DNA of 35,183 nt from Rhizobiales bacterium Ga0077530 (lineage in GTDB: Bacteria > Pseudomonadota > Alphaproteobacteria > Rhizobiales > Hyphomicrobiaceae): the NCBI GenBank assembly GCA_001464855.1, contig LNEA01000002.1, positions 1-35,183 of the forward strand, given 5' to 3'. Shown one piece after another: positions 21,069-30,040 of this stretch. Within the stretch, counting starts at the first letter, position 1. Every line of letters begins with the position of its first letter. Under the pieces are notes generated by a model. That model made no database searches, was not told where the DNA came from, and saw nothing but the letters and a program-made list of their open reading frames with translations. Position numbers and translations under genes: made by a program.

Positions 21069-22892
21069 ATGGGAACTATCTACGAGTTCGTCAGGAAGCA
21101 GCGCGACGACTATCGCTCTAAGAAAGTGACCGTCGCTGAAGGCTATGACTTCTCGCAGTACGAAACGCTGCGCACCATCGACCTCTATCACAACTCGCAA
21201 TTCACGAGCGGCCCCAAGGATACGTTGGGCCGAGAGAAACCGTTTTACAACATCACCAAGTTTCGCGTGAACGTCGCCACGCGCGCAACCGACCTCGACA
21301 CCAAAGATGTGCACATCCAGTCCGACCGGCCGGGCCGTAAAGCTTATGTCCAGTCGTTCATGCTCTCACTCAAGAACCGCAACTGGATGAAGGACAGCCA
21401 CTTCGGCAAGTTCTTGAACCGCATGGGCCAGACCCGCGCCAAATACGGCGGCGTCCTCGTGAAGAAGACCGTGCGCAACGGTGATCTAGAGCTGCACGTC
21501 GTGCCGTGGCGCGATCTAGTGACCGACCAAGTCGACATCCGGAGCGGCGTGAAGATCGAGCGCCACTACTACACCCCGGCCGAGCTGAAAACGAACACTC
21601 CGAAGGGCTGGAAGAACATCGATGACGCGATCACCGCCGCTAAGAAGACCCAGACTGCGCAGGCTGCCAATCAAGTGGCTAACGAGAACGATACGCCTGG
21701 CAACTACGTCGAGGTGTGGGAGGTGCACGGCGTGCTGCCGACCTGCTTCCTGCGCGGGACCAGCGAGGAATATGGCGACGACTACGGCAGCGAGGATGAG
21801 TACGAGCGCCAGATGCACGTCATCGTGCTCGATGAGAGTAACAAGACGCAGACCGAGGGAGTCACGCTCTACGGCGGTATCGAGGACGAAGACCCGTACA
21901 AGTATCTTGAGTGGGAGCAGGTGGATGGCCGTGGGCTAGGCGTTGGCGTCGTCGAGGATCTCTTCGAGGCGCAGGTGTGGACCAACTACGGAGTGAAGCA
22001 GAAGAAGGATATTCTCGACCTCGCAGGGAAAATCGTCTTCCAGTCGAGCGACAGCAGCATCGAGGCGAAGAACATCCTCACCGATCTGGAGCAGGGCCAG
22101 ATCATCACGACCGGGCCAAACGGCCAGGTGACCCAGGTCAACAACGTCCCATCATCCATCGGCGGTTTCGACAAGCTCATCGAGGATTGGAACTCACAGG
22201 CAGAGAACAGCACGTCGACCTACCAAGCCATGACGGGTGCCACGATGCCGAGCGGTACGCCGTTCCGCCTCGCAGCGCAGCTCAACCGCGAAGCTGGCTC
22301 CATGTTCGTCTACCGACGACAGGAAGCCGGACTTTTCATACAGGAGATATTCCGCGACTGGGTGCTGCCGTACATCGTCAAAGAGATAAAGAAGGCGAAG
22401 GACCTCACTGCTGAGTTGCAGCCAGAGGAGCTAGAAGCCTTGAGCGACGCGCTGGCGCAGATCGAAGAGATGCGATTTGCGAAGGACGTGCTGCTCTCGC
22501 CTGGCACCGCTATACCGACCGAGGCCGACAGAGGCTTCGTCCGTTCTGCAGCTCGAGACGCCTACATCCAGTCTGGCGCTCGCAAGGCCTTCGCCTTCCC
22601 TGACAAGTTCTTCGACGATTGGGAGGGCAACACCGACGTCATCACGACCGGGGAGCAGGAGAACAAGGAAGCGGCTATGGAGACGCTGTTCAATCTCTTC
22701 CAGGTGCTCGCCAAGTTCCCCACCGCCTTGCAAGACCCGGTTCTGAAAGGCCTGTTCAATCAGATCGTGGAGAAGGCAGGCAGCTCGCCGATCACTCTGG
22801 GCACCGGGCGAGCGTCAGGAACCGAAGTGCCGACCGCACCAGCTGTAACAGGTGCACCGACTGAAGTCGCTCCAGCTGCACCTACCGTATGA
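21069..22892 (+). CDS. phage portal protein
   Basis: A 607-aa protein between terminase and scaffold/capsid genes, the standard portal position and size. N-terminal SQYETLRTIDLYHNSQFTSG and FYNITKFRVNVATRATDL lead into a mixed domain. The segment NREAGSMFVYRRQEAGLFIQ followed by EIFRDWVLPYIVKEIKK is the long-helix region typical of portals. The C-terminus (after about 565) is low-complexity Ala/Pro/Thr. It forms the dodecameric ring through which DNA is packaged. No Shine-Dalgarno (T at -1). Its stop overlaps the next start (ATGA). Confidence 0.75.
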   Translation: MGTIYEFVRKQRDDYRSKKVTVAEGYDFSQYETLRTIDLYHNSQFTSGPKDTLGREKPFYNITKFRVNVATRATDLDTKDVHIQSDRPGRKAYVQSFMLSLKNRNWMKDSHFGKFLNRMGQTRAKYGGVLVKKTVRNGDLELHVVPWRDLVTDQVDIRSGVKIERHYYTPAELKTNTPKGWKNIDDAITAAKKTQTAQAANQVANENDTPGNYVEVWEVHGVLPTCFLRGTSEEYGDDYGSEDEYERQMHVIVLDESNKTQTEGVTLYGGIEDEDPYKYLEWEQVDGRGLGVGVVEDLFEAQVWTNYGVKQKKDILDLAGKIVFQSSDSSIEAKNILTDLEQGQIITTGPNGQVTQVNNVPSSIGGFDKLIEDWNSQAENSTSTYQAMTGATMPSGTPFRLAAQLNREAGSMFVYRRQEAGLFIQEIFRDWVLPYIVKEIKKAKDLTAELQPEELEALSDALAQIEEMRFAKDVLLSPGTAIPTEADRGFVRSAARDAYIQSGARKAFAFPDKFFDDWEGNTDVITTGEQENKEAAMETLFNLFQVLAKFPTALQDPVLKGLFNQIVEKAGSSPITLGTGRASGTEVPTAPAVTGAPTEVAPAAPTV

Positions 22893-23143
22893 AGCTAAGC
22901 GACGCGCAGGTCGGGTTGCTCAAGTCCTTCTTCGCGAACGAGCCACTTGCTGCACTGGTCGAGGAAGCGCTGATCGAGCACGTCTCAGAGGTCAGCTACG
23001 ACCTCAACCGTCCAAACTCAGAACTTGGTGAGCTGGTCCGAGCGAGCCGCCAAGCAAAGCTGAGTATCGAAGCCGCATTTTCAGAGATGAAACGCAAGGC
23101 GCGCACTAATCCACAGCCCTCAACGCAGAACGAAGCGCGGTGA
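22889..23143 (+). CDS. small protein between portal and scaffold
   Basis: An 84-aa, mostly helical protein starting MKLSDAQVGLLKSFFANEPL, translationally coupled to the portal gene by ATGA. It ends in a basic, proline-containing tail. Unknown; a head-assembly accessory role is likely from position. Confidence 0.6.
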   Translation: MKLSDAQVGLLKSFFANEPLAALVEEALIEHVSEVSYDLNRPNSELGELVRASRQAKLSIEAAFSEMKRKARTNPQPSTQNEAR

Positions 23144-23144
23144 G

Positions 23145-23153
23145 TGGTATTAT
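23145..23153 (+). promoter_or_regulatory. extended -10 promoter TGGTATTAT
   Basis: TGG plus TATTAT, expected +1 at 23160. The 40-nt leader holds a perfect hairpin GCCGGT-tatcgg-ACCGGC (23167-23184) before ATG 23200. Confidence 0.45.
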
Positions 23154-23199
23154 CCAATTAGCAATTGCCGGTTATCGGACCGGCGTAACAACACCCCTT

Positions 23200-23790
23200 A
23201 TGGCAGATGAAGAACAGGTCCAGTCGTCCACCGAAGAGACGACCGAGGCAGCGGAAGAGACTACCCAGCAGGACACCACGGAGACTGAAAGCTCTACGGA
23301 GGCCGCTGAAGAAAACCAGGGCGGCGATCAGGAAGAAGATCTTGGGCAGATCCGCAAGGACGCCAAGGCCTTCAAAGACCAGAAACGCCGCGCAGAGAAG
23401 GCTGAGGCAGACGCAAAAGCACTTCGCGAGAAGTATGAGCCTCCAGCCGCACGTCGCACCCGAAAGGACGACACCTCTGCTCTTTCCAAGCAGATAGAGG
23501 AAGCGAACGCGAGAGCGACCAGAGCTGAGATCAGGTCGGCTGGATTTACACATCCGGACGACCACAAGTACATCCTGGACGCCGCTAAGCGCCTCGGCGT
23601 TGACCCGCTCGAGGCCGCAGCAGACGATCTTGTAGCTGGCAAGCTGAAACGCATGGCAGCCGCGAGAGAGACTGCAGACAACACGCCTTCGCCAACCCGC
23701 AGCGGTCCTGCTCGGAAAGGCACCAAGCTCCCCGACTTCTCGAAGATGTCCGACAAGGAATTCGACGAATGGGAGAAAAAGAACCGCTGA
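23200..23790 (+). CDS. probable capsid scaffolding protein
   Basis: A 196-aa protein from ATG 23200; the in-frame GTG at 23140 lies upstream of the expected transcript start. An acidic Glu/Thr-rich start (MADEEQVQSSTEETTEAAEE) is followed by a long coiled coil (KAFKDQKRRAEKAEADAKAL) and a short C-terminal helix with FSKMSDKEFDEWEKKNR. This is the common composition of scaffold proteins, and the gene sits immediately before the major capsid gene. Scaffold proteins chaperone capsid assembly and leave before DNA packaging. Confidence 0.75.
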   Translation: MADEEQVQSSTEETTEAAEETTQQDTTETESSTEAAEENQGGDQEEDLGQIRKDAKAFKDQKRRAEKAEADAKALREKYEPPAARRTRKDDTSALSKQIEEANARATRAEIRSAGFTHPDDHKYILDAAKRLGVDPLEAAADDLVAGKLKRMAAARETADNTPSPTRSGPARKGTKLPDFSKMSDKEFDEWEKKNR

Positions 23791-23815
23791 ATTATCCAGC
23801 TAGATTTCAGGCTCT

Positions 23816-24775
23816 ATGCCTACGACTACAACTCAGATCGATCCAGGCGTAGCTAACTACTACGATCGACGCCTTCTCAGGAAGGCAATGCCTCGTCTCA
23901 TACACCTCCTGTACGCGCAGACGCGCGATCTTCCGGAGGGCGACTCTACCGTTATTAAATTCCGTCGCTACAGCCTTTTGACTGCAGCTACCACTGCTCT
24001 TACCGAGGGTGTTACGCCTGCCGGTAGCAGGCTTTCCAAGACGGACGTAAGCGCCACTGTCAACCAGTACGGTGACTACATAACGCTCACCGATAAGCTT
24101 CTCTTCACGACCAGCGATCCGGTACTGAAGGAAGCCAGCAGCGTTCTGGCGCAGCAGGCGGGCAATACGCTCGACCAGTTGACTCGCGACGTGCTCCTGG
24201 CTGGCACCACCATCCAGTACGCCTCGACCGCCACCGCGCGCGTTGAAGTCGCGGCCGCGATGAAGATCTCACGCGCTGAGATCAAGGAGGCAGTGCGAAC
24301 GCTTAAAAACAACAACGCGGAGAAGATCACCGAGATGATCGACCCCTCAGACGGCGTCGGCACCTCCCCGGTTGATGCAGCCTTCATCGGCTTCGTGCAT
24401 CCGAACACGACCTTCGATTTGAAGGAACTCACGGGCTTCATCCCGGTCGAGAAGTACGGACAGCGCAAGGCGCTTCCGGGCGAGATCGGTGCACTCGACG
24501 AGGTTCGCTTCATCGAGAGCACAAACTCTAAAGTCTTCACGGGCGCGGGCGACTCCGGCATCGACGTGTACGGCACGCTCATCATAGGTGCCGACTTCTA
24601 CGCTCAGAGCCGCATCGCTGGTAACGCGATGAAGAACATCATCAAGCCACTCGGCTCGGCAGGTTCGGCTGACCCGCTCGACCAGCGCCAGACTACGGGC
24701 TGGAAGGCGACGTTCGTCGCTACCCGCCTGAACGAGGCTTTCGGCCTCCGCATCGAGCACTCAGTAACCGCTTAA
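23816..24775 (+). CDS. major capsid protein, N4-gp56 family
   Basis: A 319-aa protein starting MPTTTTQIDPGVANYYDRRL. The block LPEGDSTVIKFRRYSLLTAA, then ALTEGVTPAGSRLSKTDVSA and QYGDYITLTDKLLFT, is the characteristic N-terminal arm and A-domain entry of N4-gp56-type HK97-fold capsid proteins. EVRFIESTNSKVFTGAG and YAQSRIAGNAMKNIIKPLGS follow in the usual C-terminal order. It forms the icosahedral shell. No Shine-Dalgarno; T at -1. Confidence 0.85.
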   Translation: MPTTTTQIDPGVANYYDRRLLRKAMPRLIHLLYAQTRDLPEGDSTVIKFRRYSLLTAATTALTEGVTPAGSRLSKTDVSATVNQYGDYITLTDKLLFTTSDPVLKEASSVLAQQAGNTLDQLTRDVLLAGTTIQYASTATARVEVAAAMKISRAEIKEAVRTLKNNNAEKITEMIDPSDGVGTSPVDAAFIGFVHPNTTFDLKELTGFIPVEKYGQRKALPGEIGALDEVRFIESTNSKVFTGAGDSGIDVYGTLIIGADFYAQSRIAGNAMKNIIKPLGSAGSADPLDQRQTTGWKATFVATRLNEAFGLRIEHSVTA

Positions 24776-24793
24776 TAGCTAACGTCATCATCT

Positions 24794-25141
24794 ATGGCGA
24801 AGAAACCAAAAGCACCTAAAACTCCTGGCGAGCAGAGAGCACCGACTGAACCCGTCGGAAAGGCCGACGCAATGCGTCGCAAGCTCGAGAAGCAGGAGAA
24901 GGTGCCGATAATGATCCCGCTTGGCCACGGGGAGGCTCCAGGCTCTACAGAGTCTGTGATCCTCAACGGCTACCGCCTCAACATCCGCAAGGGTGAGTAC
25001 GTCCACGTACCGAAGCAGGTGGCACAGGTCATCATGGAAAGCCAGCAGCAGACACAGGAAGCGATCGCGAATTACTTCCTGATGAACGCGCAGGGCAAGT
25101 CGAAGGCCATGAGCAATAAGGAGGTATCAGATAACGCATAA
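24794..25141 (+). CDS. small head-associated protein
   Basis: A 115-aa protein starting MAKKPKAPKTPGEQRAPTEP. A basic, disordered N-terminus precedes GSTESVILNGYRLNIRKGEY and a helical end. The VILNG.R..I.KGE.V.VP pattern, with a preceding pliable arm, is often seen in capsid-decoration or head-completion proteins next to N4-type capsids. Function inferred from position. Confidence 0.6.
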   Translation: MAKKPKAPKTPGEQRAPTEPVGKADAMRRKLEKQEKVPIMIPLGHGEAPGSTESVILNGYRLNIRKGEYVHVPKQVAQVIMESQQQTQEAIANYFLMNAQGKSKAMSNKEVSDNA

Positions 25142-25146
25142 CGCCT

Positions 25147-25470
25147 ATGGCAATCACACAAAGCCAAAGCTCTCATCATGTTCGCAACGTAGCGCAGGGC
25201 GCGTTCCTGGACACCGGCACTGTCGCTGCTACGAAGATCACGACAGGCTTCCGTCCTCGATACGTGAGGGTTCAAAACCTCACCTCGCGCGACTCGATGG
25301 AATGGTTCGAGGGTATGACCGCAGCTCACGGCCTCAAAACCGTAGCCGCCGGTACTCGAACTGCCGCTAGCTCCAATGGCATCACCATTGCAGACGACGG
25401 CTTCACCATCGGCCTCGACACCGACGTGCTCGTCACCAGCGAGCAGCTGTATTGGGTCGCGATGGGCTAA
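25147..25470 (+). CDS. small beta-rich structural protein
   Basis: A 107-aa protein starting MAITQSQSSHHVRNVAQGAF and ending in a beta strand YWVAMG. It starts 5 bp after the previous stop with T at -1. The pattern of glycine-spaced strands (TGFRPRYVRVQNLTSRDSME) fits a decoration or head-completion protein. Unknown family. Confidence 0.55.
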   Translation: MAITQSQSSHHVRNVAQGAFLDTGTVAATKITTGFRPRYVRVQNLTSRDSMEWFEGMTAAHGLKTVAAGTRTAASSNGITIADDGFTIGLDTDVLVTSEQLYWVAMG

Positions 25471-25476
25471 CGCCCA

Positions 25477-25498
25477 CATCAGCCTTTGCGGGCTGATG
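25477..25498 (+). terminator. perfect hairpin after the capsid gene cluster
   Basis: CATCAGCC (25477-25484) pairs with GGCTGATG (25491-25498). No T-run follows, so it may attenuate transcription or stabilise the abundant upstream capsid mRNA. Confidence 0.4.
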
Positions 25499-25538
25499 CG
25501 GCGCAGGGTCTAGAACGCTCTGCCGCACCAACCCGCAT

Positions 25539-26288
25539 ATGAGCAAACCTTTCAACGACACGACAAATAGGACTGGTCTCATCCAGGATTGCGAGAAGTG
25601 GACTAACCTCGGCCGCAACACGATCAGCGGTAACGAAGGGCTCCTGGCCGACTTCGCTGCATTCCTCAACGATGCACTCGACGAGCTGCTGCCGCTCATC
25701 TTCGCGTCCGATGCGAAGTGGCAGTTCGACGACGCCAACCATGAAGACTATCCAGTCGCCACTATCGACCTGGAAGAGGGCCAAGCAGACTACAGCTTCA
25801 CGGCCGACGAAGAGGGGAACTCCATCCTGGACATCTACGAGGTGTTCGTGAAGGACCCTCAGGGTGTGTATGTCAAGCTTCGCGCAGTGAACGCTCAGGG
25901 CGATCCAAACACCGCGAGCATCTTCGCAAGGAACGACGACAACCTAGGCACGCCCACGCGCTACGACAAGTTCGCCACCTCGATATTCCTAGATCCGGTT
26001 CCGAACTACGACATGGAGAACGGCATTCGCGTCGTCTTCACGCGCACCGGCTCCTACTTCAATGCAGACGACACTACGAAGACGCCAGGCATCCCGGCAC
26101 CATTCCACCGACTTCTATCGCTCATCGCATCGCGTGACTGGCTCGCGGTGAATAAGCCGGAAGCGCCGGTCTACGCGGAGGTCAAGGAACAGATCAGAGA
26201 TCGCAAAGTCGCGCTCTCGCAGCATCTTTCCAAGCGGTCGAAGGACGAGAAGACCGTCATGCGACCGCGCGTCGACAGCTCACGATGA
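25539..26288 (+). CDS. head-to-tail connector / adaptor-like protein
   Basis: A 249-aa protein starting MSKPFNDTTNRTGLIQDCEK. Helical N-terminus (GLLADFAAFLNDALDELLPL), then a beta domain with WQFDDANHEDYPVATIDLEE and YSFTADEEGNSILDIYEVFV, then a helical end. The layout and position (after the capsid, before fibres) match adaptor or gatekeeper proteins of short-tailed phages. No Shine-Dalgarno; the next gene overlaps as ATGA. Confidence 0.6.
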   Translation: MSKPFNDTTNRTGLIQDCEKWTNLGRNTISGNEGLLADFAAFLNDALDELLPLIFASDAKWQFDDANHEDYPVATIDLEEGQADYSFTADEEGNSILDIYEVFVKDPQGVYVKLRAVNAQGDPNTASIFARNDDNLGTPTRYDKFATSIFLDPVPNYDMENGIRVVFTRTGSYFNADDTTKTPGIPAPFHRLLSLIASRDWLAVNKPEAPVYAEVKEQIRDRKVALSQHLSKRSKDEKTVMRPRVDSSR

Positions 26289-26539
26289 ACAATGAAACCA
26301 AACACCCAGCTTCGCTATCAAACACCGGCAAGAATGTTGCCGTCCTCTCTTCGCTCGGGAAGAACGCCGCAACATTGTCCAACAGCGCAAAGCACATGGC
26401 CGCACTCGACATGCTCGACAAGAGCCTCACTACCGAGCTTCTGCTGTGTGAAGACGCCAGCTTCCTCGTCGCCGAGAACAACGATTTCATCCTCATACGA
26501 GATGGCAATCCATGGATTAATCTCGCCAAATCTGTATGA
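26285..26539 (+). CDS. small protein with short tandem repeats
   Basis: An 84-aa protein starting MNNETKHPASLSNTGKNVAV. Three or four roughly 10-residue repeats (SLSNTGKNVA, LSSLGKNAA, LSNSAKHMA) precede a short beta part (LLLCEDASFLVAENNDFILI). Coupled to its neighbours by ATGA overlaps at both ends. Unknown; the context indicates a virion component. Confidence 0.5.
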   Translation: MNNETKHPASLSNTGKNVAVLSSLGKNAATLSNSAKHMAALDMLDKSLTTELLLCEDASFLVAENNDFILIRDGNPWINLAKSV

Positions 26540-26934
26540 GCAACAAGCGCATCAGCGAACTGACGGAGCTGGCATCGGGTCAAATAGTGGGGACCGACCT
26601 CGCGCCAGTAGTGGACGTGTCCGACACGACGCACGCAGCAAGCGGTACGACCAAGAAGACGACGTTCGCGGCGATACTGGCCTACATCGTCGCCAACATT
26701 TCCAGCAGTACGCCGACCATCGAATGGGTGGATTTGACGGGCGACATCGACAGCGTCAATACCGTTTTCACATTGGCCACGGAGCCGGACAACGGCGTCA
26801 TCGAAGTAGCTCTGGCGCGGCAAAAGCAGTTCGAGACTTTGGATTACGCCTACGACGGCAACGTCACGATCACATTCAATACAGCACCGGACGAGTCATT
26901 AGCCGCGGAGCCACTAAAAGCCTTGGTATACTGA
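26536..26934 (+). CDS. small fibre or tail-associated protein
   Basis: A 132-aa protein starting MSNKRISELTELASGQIVGT. An N-terminal segment common in phage tail-fibre attachment regions (ISELT......TDLAPVVDVS) precedes a beta-sandwich-like part (EWVDLTGDIDSVNTVFTLAT). Coupled by ATGA to the previous gene. Unknown family. Confidence 0.5.
   Translation: MSNKRISELTELASGQIVGTDLAPVVDVSDTTHAASGTTKKTTFAAILAYIVANISSSTPTIEWVDLTGDIDSVNTVFTLATEPDNGVIEVALARQKQFETLDYAYDGNVTITFNTAPDESLAAEPLKALVY
26924..26932 (+). promoter_or_regulatory. extended -10 promoter TGGTATACT
   Basis: TGG plus TATACT overlapping the end of the previous gene. Expected +1 is 26939, three bases before ATG 26942. Confidence 0.5.
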
Positions 26935-26941
26935 AGACTGT

Positions 26942-29900
26942 ATGAAGCGCCTCATTTTCGTTGCCTTCTTCCTACTCGCCCTCGCTCTGTATTTGATCGT
27001 GCCAGGACTAGCCTCCGCAGCAGCCTACGCACCCGCAGTTGGCGGAACTGGCACTACGACACCGCCTCGCTACGGCCAACTCCTCGTCGGGAACGCCAAT
27101 AAAACCTACACCCTCACCTCGACGTCATCGCTTGGCCTTCCAACCTTTGCCGATCTGAGCGGACTATCGGCGTTCTCCACGACCTCAGCCGACTATTGGA
27201 AAACACAGCGCAACTTCTTCGCCACCACATCCGCGGATTTTTGGAAGACGCAGACCAGCTTCTTCTCAACCACATCAGCCGACTGGTGGCAGTTGCAATC
27301 AAGCTTCTTTTCGACGACATCCGTCGCGTACTGGATGAGCGTCACTAATCTCTTCTCAACGACCTCGACCGACTTTTGGAAGACACAACGCAACTTCTTC
27401 AGCACCAGCTCAGCAGATTGGTGGAAGACGCAGACCGACCTCTTCTCGACCACCTCCGCTACCTACTTCGCGCATTCCTCGACGACCATTCCGAAGACGT
27501 ACACCGCCAACACTTGGACTGCTCTACAAACCTTCGGAAATTCATCTACTACCAACGCATCCTTCGGCGTCGCTTCATCCACCAACCAGACGATCGGCAC
27601 GCTCTCATTCGGCGGCGTCACGTCAAACGCTTGGAGCGCATTCTGCATTGCGATCACCGGAGGCGCAGGCCTCTGTGACGGCACCGACGCAACGGGCAGC
27701 AGCAGTGACGGCCTGGCCACCACGTCCATCGCCGCTACTTTCCCAATCATCAAGACGACCACATCTGCCGCAGTCACTCTGAGCTTCGGAGGCTTATCGA
27801 CATCGACCCCGTGGACCACCAGCGGCGTCGCCTATCGCACTAGCGACAACACCGTCGCGACTGTCGCTACCGGCACCGTATCGAGCAGTGGTGGCATCAC
27901 GACAACGGCAAGCCGCTCTGTGCTTGGCGGAGCGCTTTCAATCTCATGCGACGTCGCGTCCGGCTCAATTCCCGGCTGCCTCTCTGCTGCTGACTGGGTG
28001 ATCTTCAACGCCAAGCTTTCGAGCTACGACGCCTTCACGCATCCAACGACTTTCGCAACGACGACATCGGCGACCAGCAGCTCACTGTGGACTCAGGGAG
28101 TGTTCTTCTCCTCGTCCACGAAAGCAGCCTCGCAGTTCCCATACGCGTCCACCACGCAGATCTCCGCGCAGCACGCTTCCACCACCGGCCTCACGGTATC
28201 TGGCACCACCAATGCTCTAGCCCTCATGGGTACGACCGGCATCCTCGGGGCCTACGGAGGCGCAGCAGCCTGCACAAATCAGGTTGTAACCGCCATCTCG
28301 GCCGTGGGCGCCACTACATGCAGCAGCGTGGCAAATGCCATGCTGACCAACTCAACCATCAGCGGCATCGCACTCGGCTCCAACCTGGCCGACCTCACGG
28401 CCACCAATGCCTCGCTCACCTTCTCCGGAGCGTACAACGGAGGCATCGCCCGAACCGTTGGCTTGAATGTCGGCAACGCCAACACTTGGACAGCGCTTCA
28501 GACATTTGCATACGCCTCGACTACAGGCATATCGGCGAGCTACGCGACATCAACGCTCTACTACGGTGCGGGGCTTGCGAACTGCAACACCGGAAACATG
28601 CTCACGTGGACAGACGGCCGCTTCGGCTGTGAAGACGACACGACCGGAGGGGGAGCTGGCTTTGCCTACCTGTTCAACAACGGCCTGACATACGCCACGT
28701 CTACAGCAGCGACGACGACCAGCATCTGGAGCCAAGGCGTCTTCTTCTCTTCTTCGACGAAGGCAGCATCGCAGTTCCCTTACGCTTCCTCGACCGCTCT
28801 GACTGCAGGCAACCTTTTCTCGACCAACGCAACCACGACCGCACTATCGGCTAGCAGCTTCTCATTCGGCGGTGTCAACGGCAGCACCTGGCCTTCCTTC
28901 TGCACTGCAATCACCGGTTCTGCTGGCCTATGCGACGGCAGCGATGATGGCGGAGGTGGAGGAGGCGTCGCGGATAGCAAGTGGGCGACATCTACGGACG
29001 GCACCGGCATCTACGCCAACGCCGCTACAGCTGTAGGCATTGGAAGCTCTACGCCGTGGGGATTGCTTTCAATCGCTAACGACTCGCCGGACCACACCAC
29101 CCCCCTATTTGCTATCGCAACATCGAGCGACGTGTGGGGCCAACTCCTTGCGGTCAGCGCTACCTCCTCTCCCAACTTTGGTCACTCCGGCGTTCGCGTG
29201 ACACTTGGCACTACCTCGTCTTCGGGCCTGGCGAGCATGTGGCCATTCTTGCTGAACGGCCCTGAATACTCGACGTACGGCCAAATCGCGTGTGACGCAC
29301 CTGGCAGGATGGGAAATCTCACAGCGGACAGCGCCATCGGAACGGATTGCCCAGGCGGAGCCTTCACCTTTGACGAAGATGCGACCGCGGCGACATACTC
29401 TCCGACCACACGAGGTTACTCGATCGACGATTTGGGACGTCGCAATGTCGTCATGTTTGCAGGCGCTGCCGCAAACTCAAACGCTAATGCGCTCGCTGGG
29501 GACGGTGCAGCCGTCATCACATGGGGCGGCAGCGCGTACTTCAACGCTTCGTCCTCACCTCTATTCGAAGCACTAATCGCGGCGTCGAGCACGAATGCGA
29601 CCTCCACGATGTTTAAGGTCGGTCTGATTGCGACTTACGAGGACCAAGATCACGCACCGTCTGATGCGAGCCTCGCCGGTATACAGGGTTTCTTCTTTGT
29701 CGCGACGAGTGGAGGTCCAAACTGGATAGCGGCTGCTAAGCCGGGCGCCGCAGCAATGCAGTTCAAGAATACCGGCATATCCTCGACAACGGCCAACACC
29801 ATCACGTACCAGAAGCTGAACATATTCGTAGTACCCCAAGGACCCAATACCTCGGCGTACTACTATATCGACAACAATCTCGTGGCCATCATAACGGGAA

Positions 29901-30031
29901 GCAATGCCAACGCAGGAGCCGCCCTATCGACTCTTGCACCGCAGGCCTCGGTAGGCGCCATCACGGCCGGTAAAGCTAAATCCCTGGCCGTCGCATACAT
30001 CAGAGCATGGTGGCGTGTCGTCAATTTCTAG
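26942..30031 (+). CDS. 1029-aa repeat-rich surface or fibre protein with signal peptide
   Basis: Residues 1-28 look like a Sec signal peptide (MKRLIFVAFFLLALALYLIV, then ...GLASA). Residues 78-180 are seven repeats of about 15 residues with an FSTTSADxWKTQ core. Two longer internal duplications follow: SQGVFFSSSTKAASQFPYAS occurs twice in near-identical form, and a FGGV...FC.AITG.AGLCDG block twice. The last 200 residues form a compact domain resembling a lectin-like beta sandwich. GGTGTTTPPRYGQLLVGNA near residue 34 and SSTPWGLLSIAN near 700 are typical of large repeat proteins I recall from candidate phyla radiation metagenomes and their phages. It has a near-leaderless promoter of its own. 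A receptor-binding fibre is the usual reading, but the signal peptide would instead send it to the host envelope. Confidence 0.7.
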   Translation: MKRLIFVAFFLLALALYLIVPGLASAAAYAPAVGGTGTTTPPRYGQLLVGNANKTYTLTSTSSLGLPTFADLSGLSAFSTTSADYWKTQRNFFATTSADFWKTQTSFFSTTSADWWQLQSSFFSTTSVAYWMSVTNLFSTTSTDFWKTQRNFFSTSSADWWKTQTDLFSTTSATYFAHSSTTIPKTYTANTWTALQTFGNSSTTNASFGVASSTNQTIGTLSFGGVTSNAWSAFCIAITGGAGLCDGTDATGSSSDGLATTSIAATFPIIKTTTSAAVTLSFGGLSTSTPWTTSGVAYRTSDNTVATVATGTVSSSGGITTTASRSVLGGALSISCDVASGSIPGCLSAADWVIFNAKLSSYDAFTHPTTFATTTSATSSSLWTQGVFFSSSTKAASQFPYASTTQISAQHASTTGLTVSGTTNALALMGTTGILGAYGGAAACTNQVVTAISAVGATTCSSVANAMLTNSTISGIALGSNLADLTATNASLTFSGAYNGGIARTVGLNVGNANTWTALQTFAYASTTGISASYATSTLYYGAGLANCNTGNMLTWTDGRFGCEDDTTGGGAGFAYLFNNGLTYATSTAATTTSIWSQGVFFSSSTKAASQFPYASSTALTAGNLFSTNATTTALSASSFSFGGVNGSTWPSFCTAITGSAGLCDGSDDGGGGGGVADSKWATSTDGTGIYANAATAVGIGSSTPWGLLSIANDSPDHTTPLFAIATSSDVWGQLLAVSATSSPNFGHSGVRVTLGTTSSSGLASMWPFLLNGPEYSTYGQIACDAPGRMGNLTADSAIGTDCPGGAFTFDEDATAATYSPTTRGYSIDDLGRRNVVMFAGAAANSNANALAGDGAAVITWGGSAYFNASSSPLFEALIAASSTNATSTMFKVGLIATYEDQDHAPSDASLAGIQGFFFVATSGGPNWIAAAKPGAAAMQFKNTGISSTTANTITYQKLNIFVVPQGPNTSAYYYIDNNLVAIITGSNANAGAALSTLAPQASVGAITAGKAKSLAVAYIRAWWRVVNF
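27173..27481 (+). repeat. seven 45-bp coding repeats
   Basis: Tandem units encode FFSTTSADxWKTQxx variants with Trp or Tyr at a fixed position. The DNA copies are diverged, so the repeat is old or kept by protein-level selection. Confidence 0.75.
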
Positions 30032-30040
30032 CTTTACCTT

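Noticed and set aside
27173-27481. Regular 45-bp units as a possible CRISPR array
   Set aside because: The units are in-frame, diverged coding repeats without unique spacers. No CRISPR array is visible in the window.
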